From contig NZ_JAKGBI010000023.1 of NCBI RefSeq assembly GCF_021530565.1, forward strand, positions 23,643 to 87,642: DNA of 64,000 bases, written 5' to 3'. Under the pieces are notes generated by a model. It was not told the origin of the DNA and ran no database searches. It saw nothing but the letters and a program-made list of their open reading frames with translations. The stretch's first letter is position 1; every line of letters starts with the position of its first letter. The translations under genes and the position numbers were made by a program. This document shows positions 1-9,993 of the stretch, in pieces. This DNA is from Pseudoalteromonas sp. SMS1. Its GTDB lineage: Bacteria; Pseudomonadota; Gammaproteobacteria; Enterobacterales; Alteromonadaceae.

Positions 1-2237
1 ATCAGCGCTTGTTCACGATCAATATTAATGTCCATTTGTGGTACTTGAACTCTAAAGCTTGAGTAAATACCTGTTAATGCGGGGTCTTGTTGCGCAGCAC
101 CAATGGTCGCTTGTAACGCAGCAAATAGCGCTTCGAATCCTTGATTTGCACGGTCTTGAATTTGCAGTTTAAATCCACCCGTTGTACCCAGACCTAGAAT
201 TGGCGGTGGTGGGAATACGGCAACAAATGCTTCGTCAATGGCCGCAAAGCGCATGTTTAACTGCATTGCAATCGCCTGTGCCGACAAGCTTGGATCATTA
301 CGTAACGCAAAATCATCCAATGGGGTAAACACAATGCCGCTATTCGTACTGTTTGTGAAACCATTTACTGATAGCCCAGGGAATGCCACTGTATTTGCAA
401 CACCCGGTACTTCAAGTGCAATTTCTTGCATTTGACGTATCACTTCTTCGGTTCTGTCTAAACTTGCTGCATCAGGAAGCTGGGCAACTGCGACCAAATA
501 CTGCTTATCTTGCTGCGGAATAAATCCACCCGGAACCGAGTTAAACAAGCCAATTGTTGAGCCAACAAGCCCTAGATATACCACACCGACTACAACACTC
601 ATGCGGATGAGCTTTTTAACAAGCGCTTCATAGCCTTTGGCACCTTTATCAAACATGCGATTGAAAGGCTTAAATAACCAAGCACCAAACAGTTTGTCTA
701 GGACACGTGTAAGTCGGTCTTTTGGCGCATCGTGCGACTTAAGTAATATAGCTGACAGCGCAGGAGATAACGTCAATGAATTAAAGGCAGAAATTAACGT
801 TGAAATCGTAATTGTTAAAGCAAATTGCTTGTAAAACTGGCCAGATAAACCGGTGATAAATGCCGTTGGAATAAATACCGCACACAACACAAACGCAATG
901 GCAATGATTGGACCCGTTACTTCAGTCATGGCAATTTTGGTCGCCTCATAAGGACTGTGGCCATCGGCAATATTACGCTCAACGTTTTCAACGACAACGA
1001 TGGCATCATCAACGACAATACCGATTGCGAGTACTAAGCCAAACAGAGATAGTGTATTAATAGATACACCAAGGAGTTGCATCACGGCAAAAGTACCAAC
1101 CAAAGAAACAGGTACCGCAATTAATGGAATGATAGACGCACGCCATGTTTGTAAGAATACAACAACAACCACAACGACAAGCAAAATGGCCTCAAGCAGC
1201 GTTTTAATTACCGCATCAATTGAACCGCGTACAAATACCGTCGGATCGTAAGCTATCTCATACGTCATACCTGCCGGGAAGCTTTTTTCAAGGCGTTGCA
1301 TTGTTTCACGCACATCGTCTGAAAGTTCAATGGCATTCGTACCCGGGCGCTGAAATACCGGCATTGCAAGTGCGGGTTGATTGTCTAACATCGCACGCAG
1401 CGCATAATTTTCTTGCCCAAGTTCAACACGTGCAATGTCTTTCAAGCGGGTTAAAGCGCCATTAGTACCGACTTTAATGATGACTTTTTCAAATTCTTCG
1501 ATGCTTTCTAAACGTCCTTTTACATTGAGTAAAATCTGGAATTGATTTTCTTCTGGCGTAGGTTGCGCGCCTAGTGAGCCAGCTGCCACCTGTTGGTTTT
1601 GAGTGCGTAATGCGTTTACTACGTCTGACGCTGTTAAGTTGCGCGCAGCCAGTGCATCTGGGTCAAGCCAAACACGCATGGAATACTTCGCACCACCAAA
1701 TAGCTGTAAATCACCAACGCCAGGCAAGCGCTTCAACTCATCTTTGATATACAGATCAGCGTAGTTCGCCATATACGCCGTGTCTTGCTCACCATTTGGG
1801 GATACCAAATGCACAACAAGCGCTAAGTTTGGAGAGGACTTTTGGGCGGTTACACCTAAACGTTGCACCTCTTGTGGTAAACGAGGCAAAGCGTTATTTA
1901 CACGGTTTTGAACCTGTACCTGAGCTTGGTCAAGGTCTGTTCCTAACGCGAATGTAACGGTCAGCGTTAAACGACCATCACTGGTGGCTTGCGAACCATG
2001 GTACAACATGTTTTCCAGCCCATTAAGCTCTTGCTCAAGCGGAGTTGCTACAGTTTGCGCTATGACTTTCGGGTTTGCACCAGGGTATGTTGCATTCACA
2101 ACAACCGTGGGTGGCACAACTTCTGGGTATTCACTGATTGGGAGTTGAAACAGTGAAATCGCGCCAGTGATGATAAATATCATCGACAGCATAGCTGCGA
2201 ATATCGGTCTATTTATAAAAAAATGGGAAAATTTCAT
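1..2237 (-). CDS. RND efflux permease, HAE1 (AcrB/MexB) family, C-terminus cut by window edge
   Basis: The minus strand is open from an ATG at 2237 to the window edge, so about 745 of the usual ~1040 residues are present. The N-terminus MKFSHFFINRPIFA is typical of HAE1 permeases: a cytoplasmic start and then TM1. Further in, the GIVVDDAIVVVENVERN stretch of TM4 carries the two adjacent aspartates used for proton relay, and a TGLSGQFYKQFALT segment fits the region before TM5. By family knowledge it is the inner-membrane, proton-driven pump of a tripartite drug/solvent efflux complex. It starts 9 bp after the stop of the membrane-fusion gene, and an AAGAGAA ribosome site overlaps that gene's end, so the two are co-transcribed. 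Substrate cannot be told. An outer-membrane channel gene may lie beyond the window. Confidence 0.95.
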   Translation of the reverse strand, partial: MKFSHFFINRPIFAAMLSMIFIITGAISLFQLPISEYPEVVPPTVVVNATYPGANPKVIAQTVATPLEQELNGLENMLYHGSQATSDGRLTLTVTFALGTDLDQAQVQVQNRVNNALPRLPQEVQRLGVTAQKSSPNLALVVHLVSPNGEQDTAYMANYADLYIKDELKRLPGVGDLQLFGGAKYSMRVWLDPDALAARNLTASDVVNALRTQNQQVAAGSLGAQPTPEENQFQILLNVKGRLESIEEFEKVIIKVGTNGALTRLKDIARVELGQENYALRAMLDNQPALAMPVFQRPGTNAIELSDDVRETMQRLEKSFPAGMTYEIAYDPTVFVRGSIDAVIKTLLEAILLVVVVVVVFLQTWRASIIPLIAVPVSLVGTFAVMQLLGVSINTLSLFGLVLAIGIVVDDAIVVVENVERNIADGHSPYEATKIAMTEVTGPIIAIAFVLCAVFIPTAFITGLSGQFYKQFALTITISTLISAFNSLTLSPALSAILLKSHDAPKDRLTRVLDKLFGAWLFKPFNRMFDKGAKGYEALVKKLIRMSVVVGVVYLGLVGSTIGLFNSVPGGFIPQQDKQYLVAVAQLPDAASLDRTEEVIRQMQEIALEVPGVANTVAFPGLSVNGFTNSTNSGIVFTPLDDFALRNDPSLSAQAIAMQLNMRFAAIDEAFVAVFPPPPILGLGTTGGFKLQIQDRANQGFEALFAALQATIGAAQQDPALTGIYSSFRVQVPQMDINIDREQAL

Positions 2238-2246
2238 GACGTTCTC

Positions 2247-3419
2247 TTAGTTTGCAGCGCTTAATAAAACCGGTGAAGACTCAGACTGCTTCAGTACAAA
2301 TTGCGTATTTTCAAATGCTAAGTTCACAGAATTTGGCGTGATCGGCATACCTGGTCCGACTCTCGCAGGGCCATTTACGGCAATGCGATCGCCTTCTTCT
2401 AAGCCAGCTTTAATAGCACGATATGCACCATATCGTTCGCCAAGTTCCACTAAGCGATATTGCAATACATTGTTTTCATCAATGGTCAATACAAAACGAT
2501 TTTTAAGGTCAGTACCTATTGCGCGCTCTGGCACAATTGCCATAATTTGTGGGTCTTGTGCACCCATTGAAATACGCGCAAACGCACCAGGCTTTAGATT
2601 GTGCAGCTGTGCATCGAAAACCGCTCGCACGCGCAGCGTGCCTGTTGTTGGGTTTATTTCGTTATCGATGAAATCTAACTTACCAGCAATTTGCTGTGTT
2701 TCACCTAGGCGTTGCAGCTGAACGGTGACTTCATCTTGGGCAGTTACACTAGCAAACTGACGACTCCAAGTGCGCTCATCAACATCAAAATAGGCATAGA
2801 TTTCTTCATCAGAAACAATCGTCGTTAACTCAGTCTCTCCGCCTTTTACATAGTTACCCTTAGTCACGGCTGCGCGCGAAATTTTACCCGTGATGGGTGC
2901 TGACACCTGACTGAACTCTAAATCAAGCAACGCGTTTTGCAACTGTGCTTCAATGGCATTTTTGTTGGCAATTGCACTGCGCAGTGTTGCATTGCGTTGC
3001 TCAGCTTCTTCCGTTGAAATTGCGTTTTTAGTGACAAGTCGATTGGCACGCTGCGCTTCACCGTGCGCCTGCTCTAACGTTGCTTCTGCGCTGCCAAGCT
3101 GCGCTTTGAGCGTGTCAATTTGCGCTTCAAAAGGTCTTGCGTCTAGACTAAATAATAGTTGGCCTTTGCTGACTCTTTCACCTTCGGTGAACGCCATTTT
3201 CTCGATTTGACCAGATACACGTGGCTTTAAGACAACACGCTCTGGTGCTTCTAAACGTGTAGTAAACGTATGCCAAGATTGAACTTGTTCCAATTGGACA
3301 TTGGCAACGTCAATGGTTAGCGGTGGCGGCTGCTGTCCTTGCTGTGCATTAGATTGACCACAACCACTCAACACAAGTGCGAGGGCCACTGCACTTAAAG
3401 TAAAACCTAACTTTTTCAT
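2247..3419 (-). CDS. RND efflux membrane-fusion (periplasmic adaptor) lipoprotein, AcrA/MexA type
   Basis: The 390-residue product begins with a lipoprotein signal: a KK start, a hydrophobic stretch and an LSGC lipobox with Cys20. The mature part has the adaptor-protein order: a barrel-sandwich half near residues 60-95 (VLKPRVSGQIEKMAFTEGE), an alpha-helical hairpin at about 95-165 rich in Glu/Ala/Gln, the second half-lipoyl segment (LEFSQVSAPITGKIS) and a beta-barrel. Length and order match AcrA/MexA. It links the RND pump encoded 9 bp downstream to an outer-membrane channel. The gene is first in the operon and is divergent from a LysR regulator across 126 bp, which makes that regulator the likely controller (inference). 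Confidence 0.94.
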   Translation of the reverse strand: MKKLGFTLSAVALALVLSGCGQSNAQQGQQPPPLTIDVANVQLEQVQSWHTFTTRLEAPERVVLKPRVSGQIEKMAFTEGERVSKGQLLFSLDARPFEAQIDTLKAQLGSAEATLEQAHGEAQRANRLVTKNAISTEEAEQRNATLRSAIANKNAIEAQLQNALLDLEFSQVSAPITGKISRAAVTKGNYVKGGETELTTIVSDEEIYAYFDVDERTWSRQFASVTAQDEVTVQLQRLGETQQIAGKLDFIDNEINPTTGTLRVRAVFDAQLHNLKPGAFARISMGAQDPQIMAIVPERAIGTDLKNRFVLTIDENNVLQYRLVELGERYGAYRAIKAGLEEGDRIAVNGPARVGPGMPITPNSVNLAFENTQFVLKQSESSPVLLSAAN

Positions 3420-3545
3420 TTTTTTGCTCCGCTGGAAATTTGGTATGCAAGGATCCTACAGCGGTAATTAATGTCGAAAAATAGTGGTTTTTTAAAAACA
3501 TTAATGCCAATATGGCACCAATAAAATATAACTTAATGCTAATTC

Positions 3546-4496
3546 ATGGATACAACTAGTCGCTTAATCATGCTTTTAGAAGTAGTTGAACAAGGCTCTT
3601 TTTCCAAAGCCGCTGAGCTGAGAAACATAGATCGTTCAGTTATTTCTAAGCAGATCAGTAAATTAGAAGAAGAGCTTGGTGTGAGGTTATTAAACCGAAC
3701 CACGCGCTCTTTTTCTCTGACAGCGGCCGGTGCCGAAATGGTTAAGAAAGCAGCAGAGCTGAGACTGTTACTTCAAGACACAGTGCAAATGGCTGAGAAT
3801 TATCACCAAGAACCAAGAGGTCTATTGAGGATCACATCCTCTAGTTACATTGGTAAATACTATTTGCTGCCCGTGATCAATGATTTTCAAAAACGATTTC
3901 CACAGGTCAATATTGAATTGAGATTAGATGACAGGGTCATAGACATGGTCTCGGAAGGGTTCGATCTAGCGTTTCGGGTTGGTGAACCAAGAGATTCTTC
4001 GCTTATTGCGCGCAAAATTGCACGTAACCGAATGCTCATTCTAGCAACACCACAATTTATAGAAACCTATGGTGAACCCAAAACAATGGCTGATCTTGCT
4101 GAACTACCTGCTGCGGCTTATACAAGCAATCATATTCGTTTTGAGTCAATCAGTTACATTGATGGTAAAGGCAAGCATCAAGAGCAGCCTATTAATCCGG
4201 TATTTAAGTCAAATGATGGGGAAGCATTACTCGAAAAAGTACTCTCGCATACTGCATTTTGCACATCACCGGCATTTTTCTTTGCCGATCATGTCGACCA
4301 TACACAACTTGTGCCGCTGCTGACACACGTCAACCTGCCTGACTACAGCGCCATGTATGCCGTTTATCCACATAGAGATTTGCCAGTTAGAACAAGGTTA
4401 TTTTTAGATGCTGCCAGACATTACATTGGCGAATCAGTCCCGAGGTGGGAGCATAATATTCCAGGAATTAATGACATTTATCAGCCTAAACGCTAA
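3546..4496 (+). CDS. LysR-family transcriptional regulator
   Basis: This is a 316-residue protein of normal LysR length. Residues 1-60 hold the winged helix-turn-helix: LLEVVEQGSFSKAAELRNID, then SVISKQISKLEEELGVRLL. Residues about 90-295 are the periplasmic-binding-like effector domain, with the RGLLRITSSSYIGKYYLLPV start and the AFRVGEPRDSSLIARKI segment typical of the CrgA/PA2206-like subgroup. It is transcribed away from the RND adaptor/permease operon, with 126 bp between the start codons, so it is probably the local regulator of that pump; this is inferred from arrangement only. The ligand is unknown. Confidence 0.92.
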   Translation: MDTTSRLIMLLEVVEQGSFSKAAELRNIDRSVISKQISKLEEELGVRLLNRTTRSFSLTAAGAEMVKKAAELRLLLQDTVQMAENYHQEPRGLLRITSSSYIGKYYLLPVINDFQKRFPQVNIELRLDDRVIDMVSEGFDLAFRVGEPRDSSLIARKIARNRMLILATPQFIETYGEPKTMADLAELPAAAYTSNHIRFESISYIDGKGKHQEQPINPVFKSNDGEALLEKVLSHTAFCTSPAFFFADHVDHTQLVPLLTHVNLPDYSAMYAVYPHRDLPVRTRLFLDAARHYIGESVPRWEHNIPGINDIYQPKR

Positions 4497-4580
4497 AAGG
4501 TATAGTTCCGTTACCTTGAAGCGTTTAAAAAAATGACGCTATGCCTGTGGCTGGTGATAAACCAAACACCGCGTGTCTCT

Positions 4581-4868
4581 TTAGCTGCTCGAAATCTTTA
4601 CGACGCCTAACTTAATGAGTAAAAAGTATCCTACTTCACTTACCAAAATAAGTGGTAATACAACTTTTAACCAGAATCCTTCAATCCCATAAAATGCATA
4701 CAATACCATGCCTATCAATGCGAATATGATGGCTACGGCAACCCCACCCGTCGCACTATGAACTTTGATACCTTCTTTACAGTTGCTGCATTTAAGCCTC
4801 AAGGGATTGGGAGAATTCAGCACAGACATGAATGTGATGTCTGCATCGCATTTACTACACTTACTCAT
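4581..4868 (-). CDS. Small membrane protein with N-terminal zinc ribbon
   Basis: A 95-residue product. Residues 1-32 contain two CxxC knuckles (CSKC near residue 4 and CSNC near residue 27), a rubredoxin-like zinc ribbon. Two hydrophobic spans follow at about 45-65 and 70-88. The start codon overlaps the stop of the upstream gene as TAATG, which points to translational coupling with that membrane protein. The ribbon-plus-helices layout occurs in uncharacterised small inner-membrane proteins, and I cannot assign a function. Confidence 0.75.
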   Translation of the reverse strand: MSKCSKCDADITFMSVLNSPNPLRLKCSNCKEGIKVHSATGGVAVAIIFALIGMVLYAFYGIEGFWLKVVLPLILVSEVGYFLLIKLGVVKISSS

Positions 4869-5263
4869 TATTTACTCTCAACATTATTAAAAAAATATTT
4901 AATGTCACTCATATACATACTCCAAGCAACAAGTAACGGGAACACAATCTTATCGAACACAACTGACGATGAGAGCAACAGCACTTCCCCCTCAAAATAA
5001 GAGAAAAATACATCGCTTAACCACAGAAGAACATGTAACGCCATGACACTAAAAAAGATATGTAATCCTTTGGTTTTCCTTCTAAAAATTAGAATCATCG
5101 CATATATCTGCGCAATCGTGGCACAGCCCCATAGCATGGTTGATACTGCTGGTGTTGATTTATCGTCTGACAACCAAAGTGAAAACGCTGATAAGATAAA
5201 AGGCCAGGCTGTGTATAGCCAAAAACACAGTGGTACAATCGTCATTACGGCAAGTTTGTTCAT
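4868..5263 (-). CDS. Hypothetical four-helix membrane protein
   Basis: The frame is open from 5353, but the first 30 residues are polar and unlike the rest. I prefer the internal ATG at 5263 (MNKLAVMTIVPLCFWLYTAW), which has AGAAG about 7 nt upstream and gives 131 residues. Four hydrophobic spans are visible at about 5-27, 43-63, 70-90 and 100-122, so it is probably an inner-membrane protein. Its stop overlaps the ATG of the zinc-ribbon gene (TAATG), so the pair likely forms a two-gene operon. I do not recognise a family. The alternative start would add 30 residues. Confidence 0.65.
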   Translation of the reverse strand: MNKLAVMTIVPLCFWLYTAWPFILSAFSLWLSDDKSTPAVSTMLWGCATIAQIYAMILIFRRKTKGLHIFFSVMALHVLLWLSDVFFSYFEGEVLLLSSSVVFDKIVFPLLVAWSMYMSDIKYFFNNVESK

Positions 5264-5874
5264 ATAATCTTCTACTACAAAATTAAATACTTTCGTAAGC
5301 TTTCGGCCGACAAGGCGATTTAAATAAGCTTTGCGACATAAACTGTCATACATATTAAAGGTTATTAAAATTCTACTTAAGCCAATTCAGGCAACGGGCA
5401 TACTGCATAAATTTCAGCCGCGCAGTATATCGAAAAGACCTATGTATGAACATCCCGTTTTACCTAATAACAAGCAGGTAAAACCATTGACAAAGTTCAG
5501 GTTGGCATAGTCAGGCTCATGCATTCACGCCGCACTCATAGGCTGAAAAACCACCAGCGATTTAGCGTGTTTTTTGGTTAAGTATATTTACGTATTCAGA
5601 TAGGTTTTAACACTTTTTTGGTTGAACTGACGTTTAATGATTATCTCCTTTTCAATATTGAACCTTAATTGGAAACATCCTATTTGTATTGCTTTGATGA
5701 CTAAAAATACTTGAAAGTGCATAAAAACACACATTAAACAAGACAGCATGTTAAACGCCCCACACTACCTAATTTAATTTCCTGCTAAACAATCGGCGTA
5801 TTTTTACGTCAAATATGCATAAAGCCACTTTTGATATAACATAACAAACCTCCTATTAGATAAAGGATATTATC
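5264..5874. other. Intergenic region, no gene seen
   Basis: About 610 bases lie between the divergently read small membrane protein and the DUF418 gene. The stretch is AT-rich with no reading frame that looks coding. It must hold both promoters, but I cannot place them with confidence. An AAAGGA motif at about 5863-5868 serves as ribosome site for the TTG start at 5875. Confidence 0.5.
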
Positions 5875-7065
5875 TTGGTAGAGCAGCAAGAATATACACC
5901 TTACTCAAAACGAATTGCGACAGTTGACTCAATTAGAGGCTTTGCCTTGTGTGGTATTGTATTTGCGAACTTAATGAGTTTTTTTGGTTTTTATTCATTA
6001 GATTACCAGCAAATTCATGCCCTCCCTTTTCTAGACCGAGCTACTTTGTTTATCATAGACTGGTTAATTGAGGGAAAGTTTTACACCCTATTTGCCATTC
6101 TTTTTGGTGCTGGATTTACGCTATTATTTTCTAAGCATAACAACAGTAGGTTTGCCACTTATTGGCGCAGACGCATGCGCTTTTTATTATGTATCGGTCT
6201 TTGCCATATGCTGGTAATCTGGCACGGAGATACTCTTGTATTGTATAGCCTAATGGCGCTTGCTTTGCCTTGGTTTACTCGATTGTCTGATCACAGACTC
6301 TTGGCTGCCATATTGCTCTTATTAACAGCCCCTTTAGTCATACATGCATTAGCAACGTTAACCAATGATGCCACCATTTGGTCATCTTTAAAAACACAAG
6401 CAACGCTTTTTAAAGTAAGTTTAGGATATGCGGACTTCACCTTACTAGAGATGCGCACCTCCAATAGCTCTATAGATGTTTTTATCGCAAATTTGTACAG
6501 CACAATTCCTAGGCCGATGTCCTATTTTATTTCTGGACGCCCTTTTCAAGTCTTAGGACAGTTTGTATTGGGGATCTACCTTGCCAAAAAGTTCATACAT
6601 CATGGGAACTTGCCTCGCTCTGTCTCCAATCAAACCACCTTAATGCTGATAATCAGTGGGTTAATACTCAATTTGGTTTACGCAATTATCAAGGCCAAAA
6701 CAGGTAGCCCAATATCGTTTAATCAAATCGGGTTAATGCAAGGGTTTTGTTATCACCTTGGCGCCATTTTATTAGCACTTGGCTATATGTCTGTAATGGT
6801 AAAGTTGTTCAATTATTATCAAGGGCGAATAGCAGGATGGTTTAATGTCCTAGGTCGGATGTCGCTCTCTATGTACTTAATGCAAACAACGCTGTGCGCA
6901 ATACTCTTTTATGGATATGGGCTTGCTCTAATGAATACCTTACCCTTTTACTTTATTCCTATTTTCGGCATCGGTATTTTGGCTATTCAGGTGACTTTTG
7001 GGAAGTGGTGGCTGTGCTTCCGTAGACAGGGGCCTGCCGAGATTCTATGGAGAAAAACATTATAA
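5875..7065 (+). CDS. DUF418 / YeiB-like multipass membrane protein
   Basis: A 396-residue protein with about ten hydrophobic spans. The N-terminal RIATVDSIRGFALCGIVFAN motif and the paired segment IEGKFYTLFAILFGAGFTLL match the DUF418/YeiB family, as does the C-terminal part (LGRMSLSMYLMQT ... FGKWWL). These are inner-membrane proteins related in fold to acyltransferase-3 proteins, and their reaction is not established. The start is TTG with AAAGGA seven bases upstream; no better ATG exists before the conserved N-terminus. It stands alone and converges with the chitin operon across a bidirectional terminator. Confidence 0.88.
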   Translation: MVEQQEYTPYSKRIATVDSIRGFALCGIVFANLMSFFGFYSLDYQQIHALPFLDRATLFIIDWLIEGKFYTLFAILFGAGFTLLFSKHNNSRFATYWRRRMRFLLCIGLCHMLVIWHGDTLVLYSLMALALPWFTRLSDHRLLAAILLLLTAPLVIHALATLTNDATIWSSLKTQATLFKVSLGYADFTLLEMRTSNSSIDVFIANLYSTIPRPMSYFISGRPFQVLGQFVLGIYLAKKFIHHGNLPRSVSNQTTLMLIISGLILNLVYAIIKAKTGSPISFNQIGLMQGFCYHLGAILLALGYMSVMVKLFNYYQGRIAGWFNVLGRMSLSMYLMQTTLCAILFYGYGLALMNTLPFYFIPIFGIGILAIQVTFGKWWLCFRRQGPAEILWRKTL

Positions 7066-7096
7066 TTATCGGTAATTTATTTACTCATGAATATAA

Positions 7097-7127
7097 AAAA
7101 GAGCCAGAAAATTGGCTCTTTGCTTTT
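7097..7127. terminator. Bidirectional rho-independent terminator
   Basis: The stem AAAGAGCCA / TGGCTCTTT with a six-base loop lies between two convergent genes. On the minus strand it is followed by a run of six T, and on the plus strand by TGCTTTTG. It can end both the DUF418 gene and the chitin operon. Confidence 0.8.
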
Positions 7128-7140
7128 GTTTCTAGGGCGT

Positions 7141-9909
7141 TTATTTACACTCACCAAGGTGCTTCCACACAGCCCAGCGGCTAGAGTATTGCGCAGGGTT
7201 TTGATTGCGAGTCCACCATTTTGCCTGGTATAACTGACCGTCAAGGCTCGCCTGCTTACCAGCTGTATACACGCGACTTGCCTGCCACGCTGCTACGTCA
7301 CAACTTGGCTTACTAGCAGTCACTGTGAAGCTGTGAGTTTGTGATTGTGTGCTCAAACCTTCTGCATCTGTTGCTATTGCAAAGATACTATAGTTACCGC
7401 TTTTAGCTGTATAAGAGGCACTATAAGGGGCAGAGCTCGAAACAGCGACTTGTTTACCATTGACGAAATACGCCACCTGTTTCAGATCATTGTCTTTATC
7501 ACTGGCGATCACTGAAAGCGTTATTTTATCACCGCTACTAAAACTACTGCCATTCGCTGGGCTGGTTAAATTCACGCTCGGTGCTTCAGGTTTAGGCTGC
7601 GGCTGTCGCTCACTCACGGTGATCGTACGACTCACTTTGGCTGATTGTGCACCGTCATTATCAGTTGCAACCGCGCTCAAGTGATACGTTCCAACTTCTA
7701 ATGGCTGATAATTGAATGCATACGGTGTGCGCGTTAATTCTGTTAGAGACTTACCATTAACACTCACATTAACCTTGGCAATCTCACCGTCACTGTCATT
7801 AGCAACAAACCTCACAGATACTGGTTGTCCAAGTTCAATCGAAACATTGTTAGTTGGAGCGAGCATACTCAAAGTCGGTGCTTGATTTGGCTTATCACTG
7901 GCACCACCACACTCAAGCCCTTTTTTCCATACACCCCAAGCGTCCGAGTTGCTTGCCGGGCTTTGATCTCTGTTCCACCATTTGGCTTCATATTCAAACC
8001 CGTCAAATGCCACCTTGTTACCTTGGGTGTAAACCTTACCACCCTGCCATGGCGCTGTTTGACACTGGCTCGGATCTATAAGATTAAAAGATATCGCCGA
8101 CGCATCTGTTGATACGCCTTCATTATCAGTAACACGTGCAGTCACTGTGTATTTGCCAGCATTTTTGCTATTAAATCTAGCTTCAAAAGGCGCTGCTAAC
8201 ACAGTATCATGCAGCTTGTCATTGATGAAAAATTCGACCTTTTCGACGGCGCCATATTCATCTTGTGCATTCGCTTTAAGGGTAATGTCTGTGCCAATCA
8301 TATAACGGCCGTTATTGTCTGGGCTGGTAATCGAAATCGTTGGTGCTTTGTTTTCAGTACACGCAAATACCCCGACGACTTTGAATGCCTCACCAACAGC
8401 TTTGGTATCATAGCCTAAATCCGCAGCCGCATCTGTCACACCACATGCCAATGATTCAAATTTTCCGTTGTATACCCAAAAGTTTTTATTGGCGTGAAGC
8501 ATGACTTCATAGGCTTTTTTTACACCCCAGCCTTCGGTATTAGCTAGTGTATAAAAAGCCCGGTTAAATACACCAGAACTGTGGTGTACACCCATACCGA
8601 TTTCAAACTTGCTTGCATGACCAATCGAGCGTCCATCTCGCTCTGGGTTTTCCATGTAGCGAAGTGCTGTTCGATTTTTAAAAATGCTCGCGCCGATTAA
8701 CCAGTCGACTTCACAAGTGCCGTCTGGCTTTTGATTCATGAAACACTCGAGCGCCTCTGAAGTCATATCTGAAAATGACTCGTTCACACCACCCGACATG
8801 TTGCTGTACACTAACTTTGAGTTTTGATGCGTAACACCATGACCGATTTCGTGGGCGACAACGCCCAGTGAAGTGAACGGGTAAACACCGTATTTATCGA
8901 GATCACCATCGCCAAACGTGACTTCTTTACCATTCCAAAAGGCATTTAAGTAGTCTTTTCGGTAGTGAATTCGCATGACTAAGTCGCCAGACAACGCGCG
9001 GCTATCAAACCAATCATTGAACATATCTATCGTCGCTTGACCATAGAACATCGCATCATTGAGCGGCGAATAAGCACCATTCACATGTTTATGTGTATTC
9101 TCGTGACATGGAAACTGATACGTGTGGGTGTTTGTCGTGCCATGTTCCATATCAATCACACGAATATCTGTATGTGACATTTCGCAATTGCCATTGCCCA
9201 GCTCCTTTGCATGAAACTTTGGCATGTCCTCACCATAATAGTGCTTACCTATTTTCTCGTTGCCACCTGGGCCCATCCCTATTTTCGAGTGGTTAAGTGT
9301 TTCTACGCGTGAAAGCACCTCACCCGTATGTGCATCGATAGCAAATTCCGGACGAAGTGGTGCATGCTCAGTTTCGGCAAACAGCGTGACCAAATAGGCC
9401 AACTTCGGGGTACCATTATGTGGAAAAACCACAAGTTCAACGTGCTCATCTGACGATGAGCGCAGCTCAGCGATTTGCTCTTTTGCAAATTCGATGGCTT
9501 TTATCTCAGAAAAACTTGGCGTTACCGTATCCAAAGATAAGTTGGGTACGACCGAGCCACTAATTGAGGTTATTTCTCCTTCTGGTTGAAACCAGACACT
9601 CAAAATACTCTGCTCGTCATGATGCGTGACGATTTCACCGCCATACACGCGCACACCTTTATAAAATTGGCTACGACGCATATGCCTACCATCTTCAGTT
9701 TTATGGTGCGTCCTAAACTCCAGTTCTGACTGCGCGTCAGTAGCAGTAGACCTGAAAATACTTTGATTTTGAGACAGCTGTGATTTAATTGTCGCCTTGA
9801 GTTGTGCGTTGTTATGCAAACTCACCGGTTCTTGTGCCAAAGCTGCAATACTCGAAAACACACCAACACTTGCTGCGACCAATACAGCGATTTTTTTTGC
9901 TTTTAACAT
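7141..9909 (-). CDS. Secreted M4 (thermolysin-like) metalloprotease with Ig-like and CBM5/12 chitin-binding domains
   Basis: A 922-residue exported zinc endopeptidase. The order is signal peptide (1-25), FTP/PepSY propeptide (about 30-205), M4 catalytic domain (about 220-520), an Ig-like domain, a CBM5/12 module (AKWWNRDQ), two more Ig-like domains and a terminal CBM5/12 module (AKWWTRNQ). Zinc ligands are visible as H353-E354-x-x-H357 and E377 in GGVNES, and the transition-state histidine as VHHSSGVFN. It is the last gene of the chiD-cbp1-chiA unit, 84 bp after chiA. M4 proteases of this kind in Alteromonas-type bacteria are known to help strip protein from natural chitin. The chitin-binding modules and the position here support that role (inference). 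Activation would require propeptide removal. Confidence 0.93.
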   Translation of the reverse strand: MLKAKKIAVLVAASVGVFSSIAALAQEPVSLHNNAQLKATIKSQLSQNQSIFRSTATDAQSELEFRTHHKTEDGRHMRRSQFYKGVRVYGGEIVTHHDEQSILSVWFQPEGEITSISGSVVPNLSLDTVTPSFSEIKAIEFAKEQIAELRSSSDEHVELVVFPHNGTPKLAYLVTLFAETEHAPLRPEFAIDAHTGEVLSRVETLNHSKIGMGPGGNEKIGKHYYGEDMPKFHAKELGNGNCEMSHTDIRVIDMEHGTTNTHTYQFPCHENTHKHVNGAYSPLNDAMFYGQATIDMFNDWFDSRALSGDLVMRIHYRKDYLNAFWNGKEVTFGDGDLDKYGVYPFTSLGVVAHEIGHGVTHQNSKLVYSNMSGGVNESFSDMTSEALECFMNQKPDGTCEVDWLIGASIFKNRTALRYMENPERDGRSIGHASKFEIGMGVHHSSGVFNRAFYTLANTEGWGVKKAYEVMLHANKNFWVYNGKFESLACGVTDAAADLGYDTKAVGEAFKVVGVFACTENKAPTISITSPDNNGRYMIGTDITLKANAQDEYGAVEKVEFFINDKLHDTVLAAPFEARFNSKNAGKYTVTARVTDNEGVSTDASAISFNLIDPSQCQTAPWQGGKVYTQGNKVAFDGFEYEAKWWNRDQSPASNSDAWGVWKKGLECGGASDKPNQAPTLSMLAPTNNVSIELGQPVSVRFVANDSDGEIAKVNVSVNGKSLTELTRTPYAFNYQPLEVGTYHLSAVATDNDGAQSAKVSRTITVSERQPQPKPEAPSVNLTSPANGSSFSSGDKITLSVIASDKDNDLKQVAYFVNGKQVAVSSSAPYSASYTAKSGNYSIFAIATDAEGLSTQSQTHSFTVTASKPSCDVAAWQASRVYTAGKQASLDGQLYQAKWWTRNQNPAQYSSRWAVWKHLGECK

Positions 9910-9949
9910 GGATATTTACTCTGTACTTGTTGTTTTTTCGTTGTTAGAA

Positions 9950-9967
9950 AGGTGCATCCATGCACCT
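9950..9967 (-). other. Intercistronic stem-loop between chiA and the M4 protease gene
   Basis: The perfect stem AGGTGCA / TGCACCT closes a four-base loop (TCCA) in the 84-bp gap. There is only a weak T-run after it on the minus strand, so it is more likely a partial terminator or an mRNA-stability element than a full stop. Confidence 0.5.
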
Positions 9968-9993
9968 GATTTGAACGTTTTTGATTCAGTTTG